Below are positions 16,536-25,686 of a stretch of DNA of 64,000 nt, in pieces (position 1 is the first letter of the stretch; the number at the start of each line of letters is the position of its first letter). The stretch lies in assembly GCF_900174485.1 (NCBI RefSeq), contig NZ_LT837803.1, positions 682,001 through 746,000 on the forward strand, given 5' to 3'. This stretch comes from Sterolibacterium denitrificans. Its GTDB lineage: Bacteria > Pseudomonadota > Gammaproteobacteria > Burkholderiales > Rhodocyclaceae. Position numbers and translations under genes: made by a program. The notes beneath the pieces are model-generated. The model was not told the origin of the DNA. It saw only the letters and a list, made by a program, of their open reading frames with translations, and ran no database searches.

Positions 16536-17666
16536 TTATGCCTCTGAACTCAAGGCTTCCAGCCGTCCGACGGCATCGGCGTATTCATCGATCAGCCGAT
16601 AGACCACGTCCTTGCTGGATTCGATCTGCTTGATCTGGCCGATCACCTGGCCGCAGGGATTGAACAACACTTTCTGCGTATCGGCCACGCCGGCGTAGCG
16701 GTGGGTGCGGCGGATGGCGTCGGCGCTGACCAGACCCTGCAGCGGCATGCCCAGCGGCTTGGGATTTTCCGGTTGCTCCCAGGCTTCGGTCCAGTCGTTG
16801 CGGATCATGCGGCAGGGCTTGCCGGTCCAGGCGCGCGAGCGCACCGTGTCTTCGGAAGTGGCGCGCAGCAGGTCTTCCTTTTGCGCCGGTTCGTTGTCGG
16901 CCTCGGTGACGGTGAGCCACAGCGAGCCGGTCCACACCCCGGCGCAGCCGAGCGCCAGCGCGGCGGCCACTTGGCGGCCGTTGCCCACGCCGCCGGCGGC
17001 GAGTACCGGCGTGGGCGCCAGCGCATCGACCATCTGCGGCCAGAGCACGATGGAGCCGATTTCGCCGCAGTGGCCGCCGCCTTCGCCGCCCTGGGCGATG
17101 ACGATGTCCACGCCGGCTTCCTTGTGCCTGATCCCCTGCTTGACCTTGCCGCACAGCGCGGCCACCAGCCGCCCGCTGGCGTGGATTTCATCGATCACTT
17201 CCTGCGGCGGCGTGCCCAGCGCATTGGCCACCAGCCTCACTTTGGGATGACGCAGCGCTTCTTCCAGCATCGGCCGCGCCGTGGCTTCGGTCCAGCCGAG
17301 CAGCCCCATGTCCGGTTCGCCGGCCGGCCACTCGGGCGTGCCGTGCTCGCGCAGCAGCCTGGCGGCGAAATCGCGATGGCCTTGCGGCACCATGGATTGC
17401 AGCATCGCTTCCAGTTGGGCCGGTTCCATGTCGGCATCCATGCCTTCGTATTTCTGCGGAATGACGATGTCGATGCCATACGGCTTGTCGCCGATGCGGG
17501 CATCGATCCAGTCGAGTTCTTCCTTGATGCGCTCGGGCGGAAATCCGACCAGGCCCAGCACGCCGAAGCCGCCGGCTTTCGACACTTCGACGACGACATC
17601 GCGGCAGTGGGTGAAGGCAAAGATCGGCGCGTCGATGCCGAGCAGGTCGCAGATGGGTGTGCGCAT
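16536..17666 (-). CDS. Nitronate monooxygenase family flavoprotein
   Basis: 376 residues from ATG 17666, which is preceded by CAGGAGCCTGCC. FMN-binding barrel motifs: CDLLGIDAPI at the start, GIDIVIPQ, AQGGEGGGHCG and VLAAGGVGNGRQVAAALALG. The family oxidises nitronates or acts as enoyl-type reductases; several members are clustered with sterol catabolism and their real substrates are unknown. It is last in a minus-strand series after an aldehyde dehydrogenase gene, from which 226 bases separate it. Confidence 0.87.
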   Translation of the reverse strand: MRTPICDLLGIDAPIFAFTHCRDVVVEVSKAGGFGVLGLVGFPPERIKEELDWIDARIGDKPYGIDIVIPQKYEGMDADMEPAQLEAMLQSMVPQGHRDFAARLLREHGTPEWPAGEPDMGLLGWTEATARPMLEEALRHPKVRLVANALGTPPQEVIDEIHASGRLVAALCGKVKQGIRHKEAGVDIVIAQGGEGGGHCGEIGSIVLWPQMVDALAPTPVLAAGGVGNGRQVAAALALGCAGVWTGSLWLTVTEADNEPAQKEDLLRATSEDTVRSRAWTGKPCRMIRNDWTEAWEQPENPKPLGMPLQGLVSADAIRRTHRYAGVADTQKVLFNPCGQVIGQIKQIESSKDVVYRLIDEYADAVGRLEALSSEA

Positions 17667-17892
17667 GGCAGGCTCCTGGTGCAAGGAATGAATCACAAGG
17701 CGGGACGGGACAGCGCGGCTTTTCCGCCGGGCCGCTTCAAGGAAAAGCGGCACGCGGCGCCAGCCACAACCTGCAACCCACGATCCACAACCAACACGAC
17801 CCGCCGCGCCGTTGCCGCAGCGCTTCCTGCAATCATCGGGCCGCAGGCGGGCAAGCGGGTTCTTTTCCCTGGGAAGGCCGGGCCGGGCGAGC

Positions 17893-19422
17893 TTACTTGC
17901 CCGGCTTCCAGATGAACTTCATCAGTTTCTTGGTATCCCCGATGGCCTTCGCCGAATAGGGATAGGAGGCCGGCAGCTTCGGCATGTTGAAGCGGTTGAG
18001 GATCACCGGGAAAGCGTGGCTGTATTTGCGCAGGCCATCGACGCCATTGACCTGGCCGACGCCGCTGGCCTTGCGGCCGCCGAAAGGCGCTTCGGGGACG
18101 CCGTAGGTGACGGCGATGTCGTTCACGCAGACCGAGCCGGTATCCATCTGCAGGGCGATCTGGAAAGCCTTTTCCCGATCCTTGGAAAACACCGTGCCGT
18201 TGAGGCCATAGGGCGAATCGTTGGTCAGGCGGATGGCTTCGGCCTCGTCGCGGACTTTCTGCAGGCAGACCAGCGGGCCGAAGTTTTCCTCGCGCATCGC
18301 CAGCATGCTGTGATCGCAATCGGCGAGCACCGTCGGCATGAAATAGAGTCCTTCGAGGTCCGGGTTGCGGCCGCCGCCGTGAAGCAGGCGCGCGCCCTTG
18401 TCGATGGCGTCCTTGACGTGTTCCTCGATGATGGTGACCTGCTTGTCCCAGAAGACCGCGCCGATGTCCTCGTCCTGGCCGTATTTCTGCCCCTGGCGCA
18501 GCGCCTTGGCTTTTTCGGTGACGCGGGCGACGAACTTGTCGTACAGCGACTCGACCACGTAGATGCGCTGGGTACCGCAGCAGTAGTGGCCGGTGTTGAT
18601 GCAGGAACCATACAGCGCGGCATCGGTGGCCAGCTCGAAGTTGGCATCCGCGCAGATGATCATGGCGTCGGTACCGCCCAGTTCCAGCGAGCAGGGAATC
18701 AGGTTGCGGCCGCAGGCTTCGCCCACCTTGCGTCCGGTCGGCACGCTGCCGGTGAAGGAGACTTTCTGGATGTCGGCATCGAGCAGATCGGCGCCGGTCT
18801 GGCCATCGCCGTAGACCACGTGCAGCAGTCCTTCGGGCAGGCCGGCTTCCTTGAACACCCTGGCGACCAGTTGCGCCGATTCCGGAGTGACTTCCGAGCC
18901 TTTCAGAATGACGCCATTGCCGGCCAGCAGCGCCTGTTGGGTCGGATTCATGCTGAGGATGAACGGGCCGTTCCACGGTGTGATGACGCCGACCACCCCC
19001 AGCGGCTTGTAGGCCACGCGCAGCGTCTTAATCATGCTCATCACGCCATGCAGCTTGCGTTTTTCGGTGGCGAGGAATTTCTCGGCATTCTTGGCGTAAT
19101 AGCTCATCATGTCGCAGGAAGCGAAGATTTCCATGCTCAAGGCATCGGCCGGCGGCTTGCCGGTTTCGCGGATCACCACTTCCATGATCTCGTCCTGGCG
19201 CTTCAACACGATGTCGCGCGCCTTCAGGATCACCTTGGCGCGCTGGGCCGGCGTTTTCTTCGCCCATTCTTTTTGTGCCGCATGGGCCGCGGCCACCGCA
19301 GCATCGATGTCTTCCTTGGAGGCGCATTCAATTTCGCCCAGAACCTCATAAGTCACCGGACTTTTCAGACGCAGCTTGCGGCGCTGACCGGGGGCTGTTT
19401 CCACGCGTTCGAATATGGCCAT
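17893..19422 (-). CDS. Aldehyde dehydrogenase family protein
   Basis: 509 residues from ATG 19422, which has a strong TTGGAGGAG site. Seen: VITPWNGPF near residues 146-154, the FTGSVPTGRKV NAD loop near 227, the glutamate in LELGGTDAMII near 250, and the cysteine region SCINTGHYCCGTQRIYV near 283-299 (catalytic Cys normally in GQxC). It oxidises an aldehyde to the acid with NAD(P). Placed after GMC dehydrogenase and nitroreductase genes, it could complete oxidation of a primary alcohol such as C26 of a sterol side chain. Substrate inferred from context only. Confidence 0.9.
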   Translation of the reverse strand: MAIFERVETAPGQRRKLRLKSPVTYEVLGEIECASKEDIDAAVAAAHAAQKEWAKKTPAQRAKVILKARDIVLKRQDEIMEVVIRETGKPPADALSMEIFASCDMMSYYAKNAEKFLATEKRKLHGVMSMIKTLRVAYKPLGVVGVITPWNGPFILSMNPTQQALLAGNGVILKGSEVTPESAQLVARVFKEAGLPEGLLHVVYGDGQTGADLLDADIQKVSFTGSVPTGRKVGEACGRNLIPCSLELGGTDAMIICADANFELATDAALYGSCINTGHYCCGTQRIYVVESLYDKFVARVTEKAKALRQGQKYGQDEDIGAVFWDKQVTIIEEHVKDAIDKGARLLHGGGRNPDLEGLYFMPTVLADCDHSMLAMREENFGPLVCLQKVRDEAEAIRLTNDSPYGLNGTVFSKDREKAFQIALQMDTGSVCVNDIAVTYGVPEAPFGGRKASGVGQVNGVDGLRKYSHAFPVILNRFNMPKLPASYPYSAKAIGDTKKLMKFIWKPGK

Positions 19423-19498
19423 GCTCTCGCTCCTCCAAGGGATATTTGTATGAATTTACAAAGCTGAAAATTCTAACTCAGGTCGGGTCGGCGGCTGC

Positions 19499-19534
19499 GG
19501 GGAATTCCCTGAAGCGGGGAATCCCCTGTTTTTC
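19499..19534 (+). terminator. Plus-strand intrinsic terminator-like hairpin
   Basis: GGGGAATTCCC (19499-19509) pairs with GGGGAATCCCC (19516-19526) with one mismatch and one G-U, loop 6, followed by TGTTTTTCC. The T-run is on the plus strand although all surrounding genes are on the minus strand, so it would stop antisense transcription. Confidence 0.45.
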
Positions 19535-20227
19535 CTATAGCCCATGGAAGATCACCGCTTCGTCCAGCGGCGCGCGCTCGGTGCGCAGGCTGTTTACCGG
19601 ATGCGCCGGATCGGCATGACCGACGGCCATGCCGCAGAAAGGCATCAGCGTATCCGGCAGGCGCAGGAACTCGGCCACCGTCTTGTGCCACAGCGTCCAG
19701 AACTCCTGCGCGCAGGTGGCCAGCCCGGCTTCGGTGCACAACAGCATGAAGGTCTGCAGATAGAGCCCCAGATCCACCCATTGGGTCGCGCCCAGGCGGC
19801 GGTCGATGCAGACGAACAGGGCCACTGGCGCGCCCCAGAAATCGAAGTTGCCGGAAACGAATTCGATGCGCGCCGGCTTGTCGTCGCGGGCGATGCCCAT
19901 GGTGGCGTACATGTCCTCGGCGCACTGACCGCGGCGCGCCTTGTAGGGTTCGGCCAGGTGGTCCGGATAAATCGGATATTCCGGCCCTTCGCCGAACACG
20001 TTTTCGGCGCGGCGCGCGGCGATCAGCGCCTTGAAGCGCTGCAGCTCGGAACCCGCCAGCACATGCACCACCCAGGGCTGCAGGTTGCCGCCGGAAGGCG
20101 CGCGCTGCGCCTTGGTCAGGATTTCGCGCAGCAGCTCGGGAGCGACGGGCGTGTCGAGAAAGGCGCGCGTCGAACGCCGCCGGGCGACGGCATCGCTGAC
20201 GCTCATGGCAGTGGTGGGGCGGGTCAT
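19535..20227 (-). CDS. Nitroreductase family protein
   Basis: 230 residues with the FMN site RRSTRAFLDTPV at the start, AQRAPSGGNLQPW near residues 40-53, and FWTLWHKTV in the C-terminal half. The family reduces nitroaromatics, quinones or enones with NAD(P)H. The start at 20227 lies seven bases after the GMC gene's stop, which suggests coupled translation; an alternative ATG is at 20206. The gene belongs to the minus-strand oxidation block. Confidence 0.88.
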   Translation of the reverse strand: MTRPTTAMSVSDAVARRRSTRAFLDTPVAPELLREILTKAQRAPSGGNLQPWVVHVLAGSELQRFKALIAARRAENVFGEGPEYPIYPDHLAEPYKARRGQCAEDMYATMGIARDDKPARIEFVSGNFDFWGAPVALFVCIDRRLGATQWVDLGLYLQTFMLLCTEAGLATCAQEFWTLWHKTVAEFLRLPDTLMPFCGMAVGHADPAHPVNSLRTERAPLDEAVIFHGL

Positions 20228-20234
20228 GCGTCTT

Positions 20235-21878
20235 TCAGGCCGGCAGCGGCCGTCCCAGGATCAGGTCGGCGGCGCGTTCGGCGATCATCACCGTCGGCGC
20301 GTTGGTGTTGCCGGAGGTGATGGCCGGCATGATGGAGGCGTCGATGACGCGCAGGTTTTCGACGCCGCGCACGCGCAGTTCGGGATCGACCACGGAACGC
20401 GCGTCATTGCCCATGCGGCAGGTGCCGACCGGATGATGCACGGTGGAGGCGGCGCGGGCGGCGAAATCCAGCAGGGCGGCATCGCTGCTCAGGCTGCTGC
20501 CGGGCGCCACCTCGCCTTCGACCAGACCGGCCAGCGGCAGCGCGCTCGCGATGCGCCGCGCCCAGCGCATGCCGGCCAGCAGGATGCGGCGATCTTCCTC
20601 GGCGTCCAGGTAGTTCGGCGCGATCCGTGGCGCCGCGAGCGGATCGCCGGATGCAAGACTCACGCTGCCGCGCGACGCGGGGCGCAGCACGCAGGGCGCC
20701 ATGGTGAAACCGGGCAGGCGTTCCGCCTGTTTCTTTTCGCTTTCGACGTCGCCGCTCACCGGCAGGGCGTGGAACTGGATGTCGGGACGGGCAAGCGTCG
20801 GGTCGGATTTGCAGAAGATGCCGACGTCGGCCGCCGGCATGGTCATCGGGCCGCGCTTCATCAGCAGGTATTGCAGCACGCTGCCCAGCATGCCCAGGCC
20901 GCGCAGGCGCTGGTTGTAGCTGGGCGCGCCCGGTTTCAGACGCCAGCCCATGGGGATGCACAGATGATCCTGCAGGTTGGCGCCAACCTCGGGGCTGTCG
21001 ACCAGGGCGTGGATGCCCAGTCGTTGCAGTTGCGCGCCCGGGCCGATACCGGAGAGCATGAGCAGCTGCGGACTGTTGAAGGCGCCGCCGCACAGCAGCA
21101 CTTCGCGCCGCGCGCGCACTTGCCGGCGTGTCTGGCCACTCTTGTCGCGCTGAAGATATTCGATGCCGACGGCGCGCTGGCCGTCGAACAGGATGCGCGT
21201 GGCCTGCGCCTCGTCGATGAGCGTGAGGTTGGGACGGCCGAGCGCCGGCTCCAGATAGGCGCGCGCCATGGAAATGCGCTGGCCGTACTGGATGTGCACC
21301 TGGAACAGTCCCGCGCCTTCCTGATTTGCGCCGTTGAAATCGTCGTTGCGCGGAATGCCGGCGGCCGCGCAGGCCTCGATCATCGCCAGACTGACCGGGT
21401 TGCGTTCGACCTGATCGCCGACGAAGAGCGGGCCGTCGTTGCCGTGCAGCGGGTCGTTCCTGAGGCGCGCGTTGTTTTCGGCACGCAGGAAATAGGGCAA
21501 TACCTCGCGCCAGCTCCAGCCGGGCGCGAGGCTCGCCCAGTGATCGTAATCCTCGGCCTGGCCGCGGATGTAGACCATGCCGTTCACGCTGGAGCAGCCG
21601 CCGATCAGGCGGCCACGTGGCAGTGCCAGGCGGCGCCGGTTGGCGCGCACTTCCGGTTCCGAGGCGTATAGCCAGCAGTATTTTTCGTCTTCGGTGATCT
21701 TGCCCCAGCCAGCGGGCATGTTGACCAGCAGGTCGCGCTGGTTGCGTCCGGCCTCCAGCAGCAGGACGTGTTGGCTGCCGTCTTCCGACAAACGGGCGGC
21801 CAGCACGCTGCCGGCCGAGCCGCCGCCGACGATGATGTAATCGTATTCGTCAGCGGCAGACGCGGCCGGTGCGTTCAT
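20235..21878 (-). CDS. GMC family oxidoreductase (choline dehydrogenase-like)
   Basis: 547 residues starting MNAPAASAADEYDYIIVGG. Seen: the FAD motif IIVGGGSAGSVLAARLSED near residues 15-33, the GMC signature PRGRLIGGCSSVNGMVYIRG near 80-99, and the active-site histidine in TVHHPVGTCRMG near 470. GMC enzymes oxidise primary or secondary alcohols to aldehydes. With the aldehyde dehydrogenase two genes on and a thiolase and FadJ-like gene upstream, a role in oxidising a terminal hydroxyl of a lipid or sterol side chain is plausible. Confidence 0.9.
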   Translation of the reverse strand: MNAPAASAADEYDYIIVGGGSAGSVLAARLSEDGSQHVLLLEAGRNQRDLLVNMPAGWGKITEDEKYCWLYASEPEVRANRRRLALPRGRLIGGCSSVNGMVYIRGQAEDYDHWASLAPGWSWREVLPYFLRAENNARLRNDPLHGNDGPLFVGDQVERNPVSLAMIEACAAAGIPRNDDFNGANQEGAGLFQVHIQYGQRISMARAYLEPALGRPNLTLIDEAQATRILFDGQRAVGIEYLQRDKSGQTRRQVRARREVLLCGGAFNSPQLLMLSGIGPGAQLQRLGIHALVDSPEVGANLQDHLCIPMGWRLKPGAPSYNQRLRGLGMLGSVLQYLLMKRGPMTMPAADVGIFCKSDPTLARPDIQFHALPVSGDVESEKKQAERLPGFTMAPCVLRPASRGSVSLASGDPLAAPRIAPNYLDAEEDRRILLAGMRWARRIASALPLAGLVEGEVAPGSSLSSDAALLDFAARAASTVHHPVGTCRMGNDARSVVDPELRVRGVENLRVIDASIMPAITSGNTNAPTVMIAERAADLILGRPLPA

Positions 21879-21910
21879 GGCGCGTGGTGCGTGGTGCGTG
21901 TCGCGGACAA

Positions 21911-24094
21911 TCAGCGTTTGGACAGGTCGATGGCCTTGGAACCGTAGAAGGTCTGCCCCTTCTTCGCCATGTCGCGCAGCAGTTGCGGCGCCTTGAACTG
22001 CTCGCCATAGGCGGCTTCCAGGCGATTCATTTCCTTGACCACGTTGGCGATGCCGATGGCGTCCATCATGCTGAACGGGCCACCGGTGTAGGGCGGGAAG
22101 CCCACGCCGAGAATGCCGCCCAGATCGCCGTCGATCGGCGAGGTCAGCACGCCTTCCTCGATGCACTTGGCGGCATCGACCAACTGCGGGTAAAGCATGC
22201 GCGCCTGGACTTCCTTCGCGCTCGGCTGCTCGCTTTGCGGCTTCTGCGGCCAGATTTCGTTGAGGCCGGGCCACAGCGTCTTGTTGCCTTCGGCGTCGTA
22301 GTCGAAGAAGCCCTTGCCGTTCTTGCGGCCGTGACGGCCATGCTTCTCGACCAGGGTTTCGACGACCGCCGAAGCGGCGTTCGGCTTGAAGCGGTCGCCC
22401 AGATCCTTGGCCTGCTGCTGCGCGGCGTGGTGGGCGACGTCGAGGCCGATCTCGTCGGAAACGGAGAGCGGACCGATCGGCAGGCCGACGATCTTGGCGG
22501 CGTTTTCGATGAGCGCGGGGCTCACGCCCTGCATCAGCATGTTCATGGTCTCGGTGATGTAGGCGCCGATGAAGCGGGTGGTGAAGAAGCCGGGGCCGTC
22601 ATTCACGACGATCGGCGTCTTGCCCATCAATTGGGCCAGATCCAGTGCCTTGGCCAGCGCCGTCGGGTTGCCCTTCTTGCCGCAGATGACTTCGATCAGC
22701 GGCATGCGCTCGACCGGCGAGAAGAAGTGCATGCCGATGAAGTTCTCGGGACGCGCGCAGTTCTCGGACAGGTCGTTGATCGGCAGGGCCGAGGTGTTCG
22801 AGGCGATGACGGCATCCTTGGGCAGCACTTCTTCCAGCGCCTTGATGACCTTGGCCTTGATGCCGCGATCCTCGAAGACGGCCTCGACGACCAGTTGCGC
22901 GTCCTTCAACGCGGCGTAATCGGTGGTCGGGTGGATGCGCGCCAGCGTGGCATCGGCTTCGGCCTGAGTGGCGCGGCCCTTGTCGATGGCCTTCTTGTAC
23001 TTCTTGGCGGTGTACTCCTTGCCCTTGTCGGCGGCTTCCTGCTTGAGGTCGATCAGCACCACCTCGACGCCTTCCTTGGCGCAGACGTAGGCCACGCCCG
23101 CGCCCATCAGGCCCGCGCCGATGACGCCGATCTTCTTGAACTCGGTCTTGGCCACGCCTTCAGGACGGTGCATCAGCTTGTTGGCCTTGCCCATGTTGAT
23201 GAACAGGGTGCGGATCATGCCGCGCGAAACGTCGCCCTTCATCAGGCCGACCATGTACTTGGCTTCGATGCGCAGCGCGGTGTCCATCGGCAGTTGCGTG
23301 CCTTCATAGACCGCCGAGGCGATGGCCTGCGGGGCGGGCATGTTGTGGAAGGTACCCGCTTGCAGCATGGCGTTGCTGACCACCAGCATCTGCGCGACGT
23401 TCTGCGACGATGGCCCGGCGCCGCCGGGCACCTGGAAGCCTTTCTTGTCCCACGGCTGCACGGCGTTGGGCGTTTCCATGAGCCACTTCTTTGCTTCGGC
23501 CATGAGCTGGTCGGCGGGCACCACCTTGTCGATGAAGCCGGTGGATAGCGCCTTCTTCGGCGTCAGCGACTTGCCCTGCAAGAGTAGCGGCAGGGCTTCC
23601 TGGATGCCGATCAGGCGCGGCAGGCGCTGCGTGCCGCCGCCGGCGGGCAAGAGGCCGATCTGCACTTCGGGCAGGCCGAGCTTGATCTTGTCGTCGTCGG
23701 CGACGATGCGCGCGTGGCAGGCCAGGGCGATCTCGGTGCCGCCACCGACCGCCGTGCCGTTGATGGCGCAGACGATGGGCTTGCCGCATTTTTCCATGCG
23801 GCGGAACTGGCTGGAGAGCGACCAGATCTGCTCGAACATGGTCTTATTGGGCACGTTCGGCGCGTTCTCGGAGCGCTCCTCGATGCCCTTCAGGTCGGCG
23901 CCGGCGAGGAAGGCTTCCTTGCCGGAGGTCAGGATCACGCCCTTGATCGCGGCGTCGCTGGAAATGCGGTCGATGCTCTCGGTGAGCTCGTCGATGAACA
24001 CCTGGTCGATGGTGTTCATGGTGCTGTCCTGCTTGTCGATCAGCAGCGTGGCGATGCCATCGGCATCGACGGTGAGTTGGAAGATCTGATTCAT
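21911..24094 (-). CDS. Multifunctional enoyl-CoA hydratase / 3-hydroxyacyl-CoA dehydrogenase (FadJ/FadB-like)
   Basis: 727 residues. N-terminal crotonase domain has both catalytic glutamates: AVGGGTEIALAC near residue 115 and LPEVQIGLLPAGGG near 140. The second half is 3-hydroxyacyl-CoA dehydrogenase: NAD site IGVIGAGLMGAGVAYV near 325, HFFSPV near 455, and the C-terminal dimer domain with VGFPPYTGGP. It hydrates enoyl-CoA and oxidises the hydroxyacyl-CoA. The gene is 27 bases after the thiolase gene, forming a classic FadAB pair in which the thiolase comes first. Ribosome site GAGGACATAGACAG. Confidence 0.95.
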   Translation of the reverse strand: MNQIFQLTVDADGIATLLIDKQDSTMNTIDQVFIDELTESIDRISSDAAIKGVILTSGKEAFLAGADLKGIEERSENAPNVPNKTMFEQIWSLSSQFRRMEKCGKPIVCAINGTAVGGGTEIALACHARIVADDDKIKLGLPEVQIGLLPAGGGTQRLPRLIGIQEALPLLLQGKSLTPKKALSTGFIDKVVPADQLMAEAKKWLMETPNAVQPWDKKGFQVPGGAGPSSQNVAQMLVVSNAMLQAGTFHNMPAPQAIASAVYEGTQLPMDTALRIEAKYMVGLMKGDVSRGMIRTLFINMGKANKLMHRPEGVAKTEFKKIGVIGAGLMGAGVAYVCAKEGVEVVLIDLKQEAADKGKEYTAKKYKKAIDKGRATQAEADATLARIHPTTDYAALKDAQLVVEAVFEDRGIKAKVIKALEEVLPKDAVIASNTSALPINDLSENCARPENFIGMHFFSPVERMPLIEVICGKKGNPTALAKALDLAQLMGKTPIVVNDGPGFFTTRFIGAYITETMNMLMQGVSPALIENAAKIVGLPIGPLSVSDEIGLDVAHHAAQQQAKDLGDRFKPNAASAVVETLVEKHGRHGRKNGKGFFDYDAEGNKTLWPGLNEIWPQKPQSEQPSAKEVQARMLYPQLVDAAKCIEEGVLTSPIDGDLGGILGVGFPPYTGGPFSMMDAIGIANVVKEMNRLEAAYGEQFKAPQLLRDMAKKGQTFYGSKAIDLSKR

Positions 24095-24121
24095 CTGTCT
24101 ATGTCCTCGATGTCTGGATGC

Positions 24122-25330
24122 TTAGATGCGTTCGATGATGGTGGCCGTGGCCATGCCGGCGGCTTCGCACAGGGCGACCATGCCGTAGCGCAGGTTGCGG
24201 CGTTCGAGCTCGTCGATCACCGTGCCGACCAGCATGCCGCCGGTGGCGCCCAGCGGATGGCCCATGGCGATGGCGCCGCCGTTCACGTTCATCTTGTCGT
24301 GCGGCACCTGGAGCTCGTCCATGAACGCCAGCACCACCGAAGCGAAGGCTTCGTTGAGTTCGTAGAGATCGATGTCCTCGGCCTTGAGGCCGGCCTTCTG
24401 CAGGCAGCGGCGCGCGGCGGCGGAGGGGCCGTCGAGCATGATGGTCGGCTCGGAGCCGATCGTCGCGGTGGCGACGATGCGCGCGCGCGCCTTCAGACCG
24501 GCACGCTCGCCACCGGCCTTGCTGCCGATCAGCACGGCCGAGGCGCCATCGACGATGCCCGAGCTGTTGCCCGGGTGGTGGATGTGGTTGATCTTCTCGA
24601 TCTCGGGATACTTCTGCATCGCCACGCCGTCGAAGCCGTAGGCCTGGCCGAGCATGACGAAGGCCGGCGCGAGGTTGCCCAGCGTTTCCATGGTGGTGTT
24701 GCCGCGCACCGTCTCGTCGCGGTCGAGCAGCACTTCACCGATGATGTCGCGCACCGGGATCACCGACTTGGCGAAGCGGCCCTCTTCCCAGGCCTTGGCG
24801 GCGCGCTTCTGGCTTTCGACGGCGTAGGCGTCGACGCGCTCGCGGGTGTGGCCGAGCTTGGACGCCATCAGGTCGGCGGCGATGCCCTGCGTGACGAAAT
24901 AGGTCTTGAAGGCCACCGCCGGGTCGAGCGCCCAGGAGGCGCCGTCCGAACCCATGGTGACGCGCGACATGCATTCGACGCCGCCGCCGATGGCCAGATC
25001 GATCTGGCCGGCGCCGACCTTGGCCGCGGCGAGGTTCACCGCTTCCAGGCCGGAACCGCAGTAGCGGTTGATCTGGATGCCCGGCACGCTCTGCGGGTAA
25101 TCGGCCACCAGCGCGGCGATGCGGCCGACGTTGCCGCCCTGTTCATGCACCGGCGTGACGCAGCCGAGGATCACGTCCTCGACCAGGCTGGTGTCGAGAT
25201 CGTTGCGTTCGCGCAGGGCGACGAGCGTCTGTGCGGAAAGGTTGAGCGGCGTCACTTCATGCAGCTTGCCGTCGGCCTTGCCCTTGCCGCGCGGCGTGCG
25301 CACGCAGTCGAAAATGTAGGCGTCAGTCAT
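24122..25330 (-). CDS. Acetyl-CoA C-acyltransferase (thiolase)
   Basis: 402 residues from ATG 25330, which is preceded by TTGGGAGTTTCAG. Seen: the nucleophilic cysteine in NRYCGSGLEA near residue 90, NEAFAS near 335, the histidine in GGAIAMGHPLGATGG near 365, and the second cysteine in CEAAGMATA. It cleaves 3-ketoacyl-CoA with CoA. It heads the operon with the FadJ-like gene and is divergent from the TetR regulator at 25687. Confidence 0.94.
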   Translation of the reverse strand: MTDAYIFDCVRTPRGKGKADGKLHEVTPLNLSAQTLVALRERNDLDTSLVEDVILGCVTPVHEQGGNVGRIAALVADYPQSVPGIQINRYCGSGLEAVNLAAAKVGAGQIDLAIGGGVECMSRVTMGSDGASWALDPAVAFKTYFVTQGIAADLMASKLGHTRERVDAYAVESQKRAAKAWEEGRFAKSVIPVRDIIGEVLLDRDETVRGNTTMETLGNLAPAFVMLGQAYGFDGVAMQKYPEIEKINHIHHPGNSSGIVDGASAVLIGSKAGGERAGLKARARIVATATIGSEPTIMLDGPSAAARRCLQKAGLKAEDIDLYELNEAFASVVLAFMDELQVPHDKMNVNGGAIAMGHPLGATGGMLVGTVIDELERRNLRYGMVALCEAAGMATATIIERI

Positions 25331-25587
25331 CTGAAACTCCCAAGTCCTGATTGATGATGGATGAATGCGAAATGCAGGGTAAAGATTGAAGAGGTGAAAT
25401 GGAAAAAGTTGAAGCAGGCGGAAAATCGAAAGCCTGGAAATGCGGGAAGGGGAAACTGGTTCTGCATCCTGCAACGGCTGGAGCCGAGTCCAAAGCCGCG
25501 CCGCACCTGCGAGGCGCCCATAGTAAAGGCATTCATTTTACGTCTTCGGAAACGCCGGAATTTCATGAACAATCAGCGCATCACACG

Positions 25588-25606
25588 ATGATGATTGTTC
25601 CATCAT
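25588..25606. promoter_or_regulatory. Candidate operator, inverted repeat ATGATG-N7-CATCAT
   Basis: Six-base arms ATGATG and CATCAT are separated by ATTGTTC just upstream of the predicted promoter of the TetR gene. Position suits a TetR-family operator but the arms are short. Confidence 0.35.
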
Positions 25607-25607
25607 A

Positions 25608-25636
25608 TTGATATACAACAATATATTTAATATATA
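25608..25636 (+). promoter_or_regulatory. Candidate sigma-70 promoter for the TetR gene
   Basis: TTGATA at 25608-25613 and TATATA at 25631-25636 are separated by 17 bases, within an AT-rich tract about 50 bases before the TetR start codon. Confidence 0.45.
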
Positions 25637-25686
25637 TAAACTGAACATTATTTACGTAACGGGCTTTCTGGCGGATAATCGCCGCC

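Larger units (their letters stand above)
25331..25686. promoter_or_regulatory. Divergent intergenic region between thiolase operon and TetR gene
   Basis: This 356-base stretch holds no credible gene. The left two thirds are ordinary composition; 25560-25660 is strikingly AT-rich for this genome. It contains the inverted repeat at 25588-25606 and the promoter-like pair at 25608-25636. A shared control region for the regulator and the beta-oxidation operon is likely. Confidence 0.6.

Noticed and set aside
17812-19467. Long plus-strand open frame opposite the aldehyde dehydrogenase gene
   Set aside because: No family motif or ribosome site; it mirrors the codon structure of a well-supported minus-strand enzyme.
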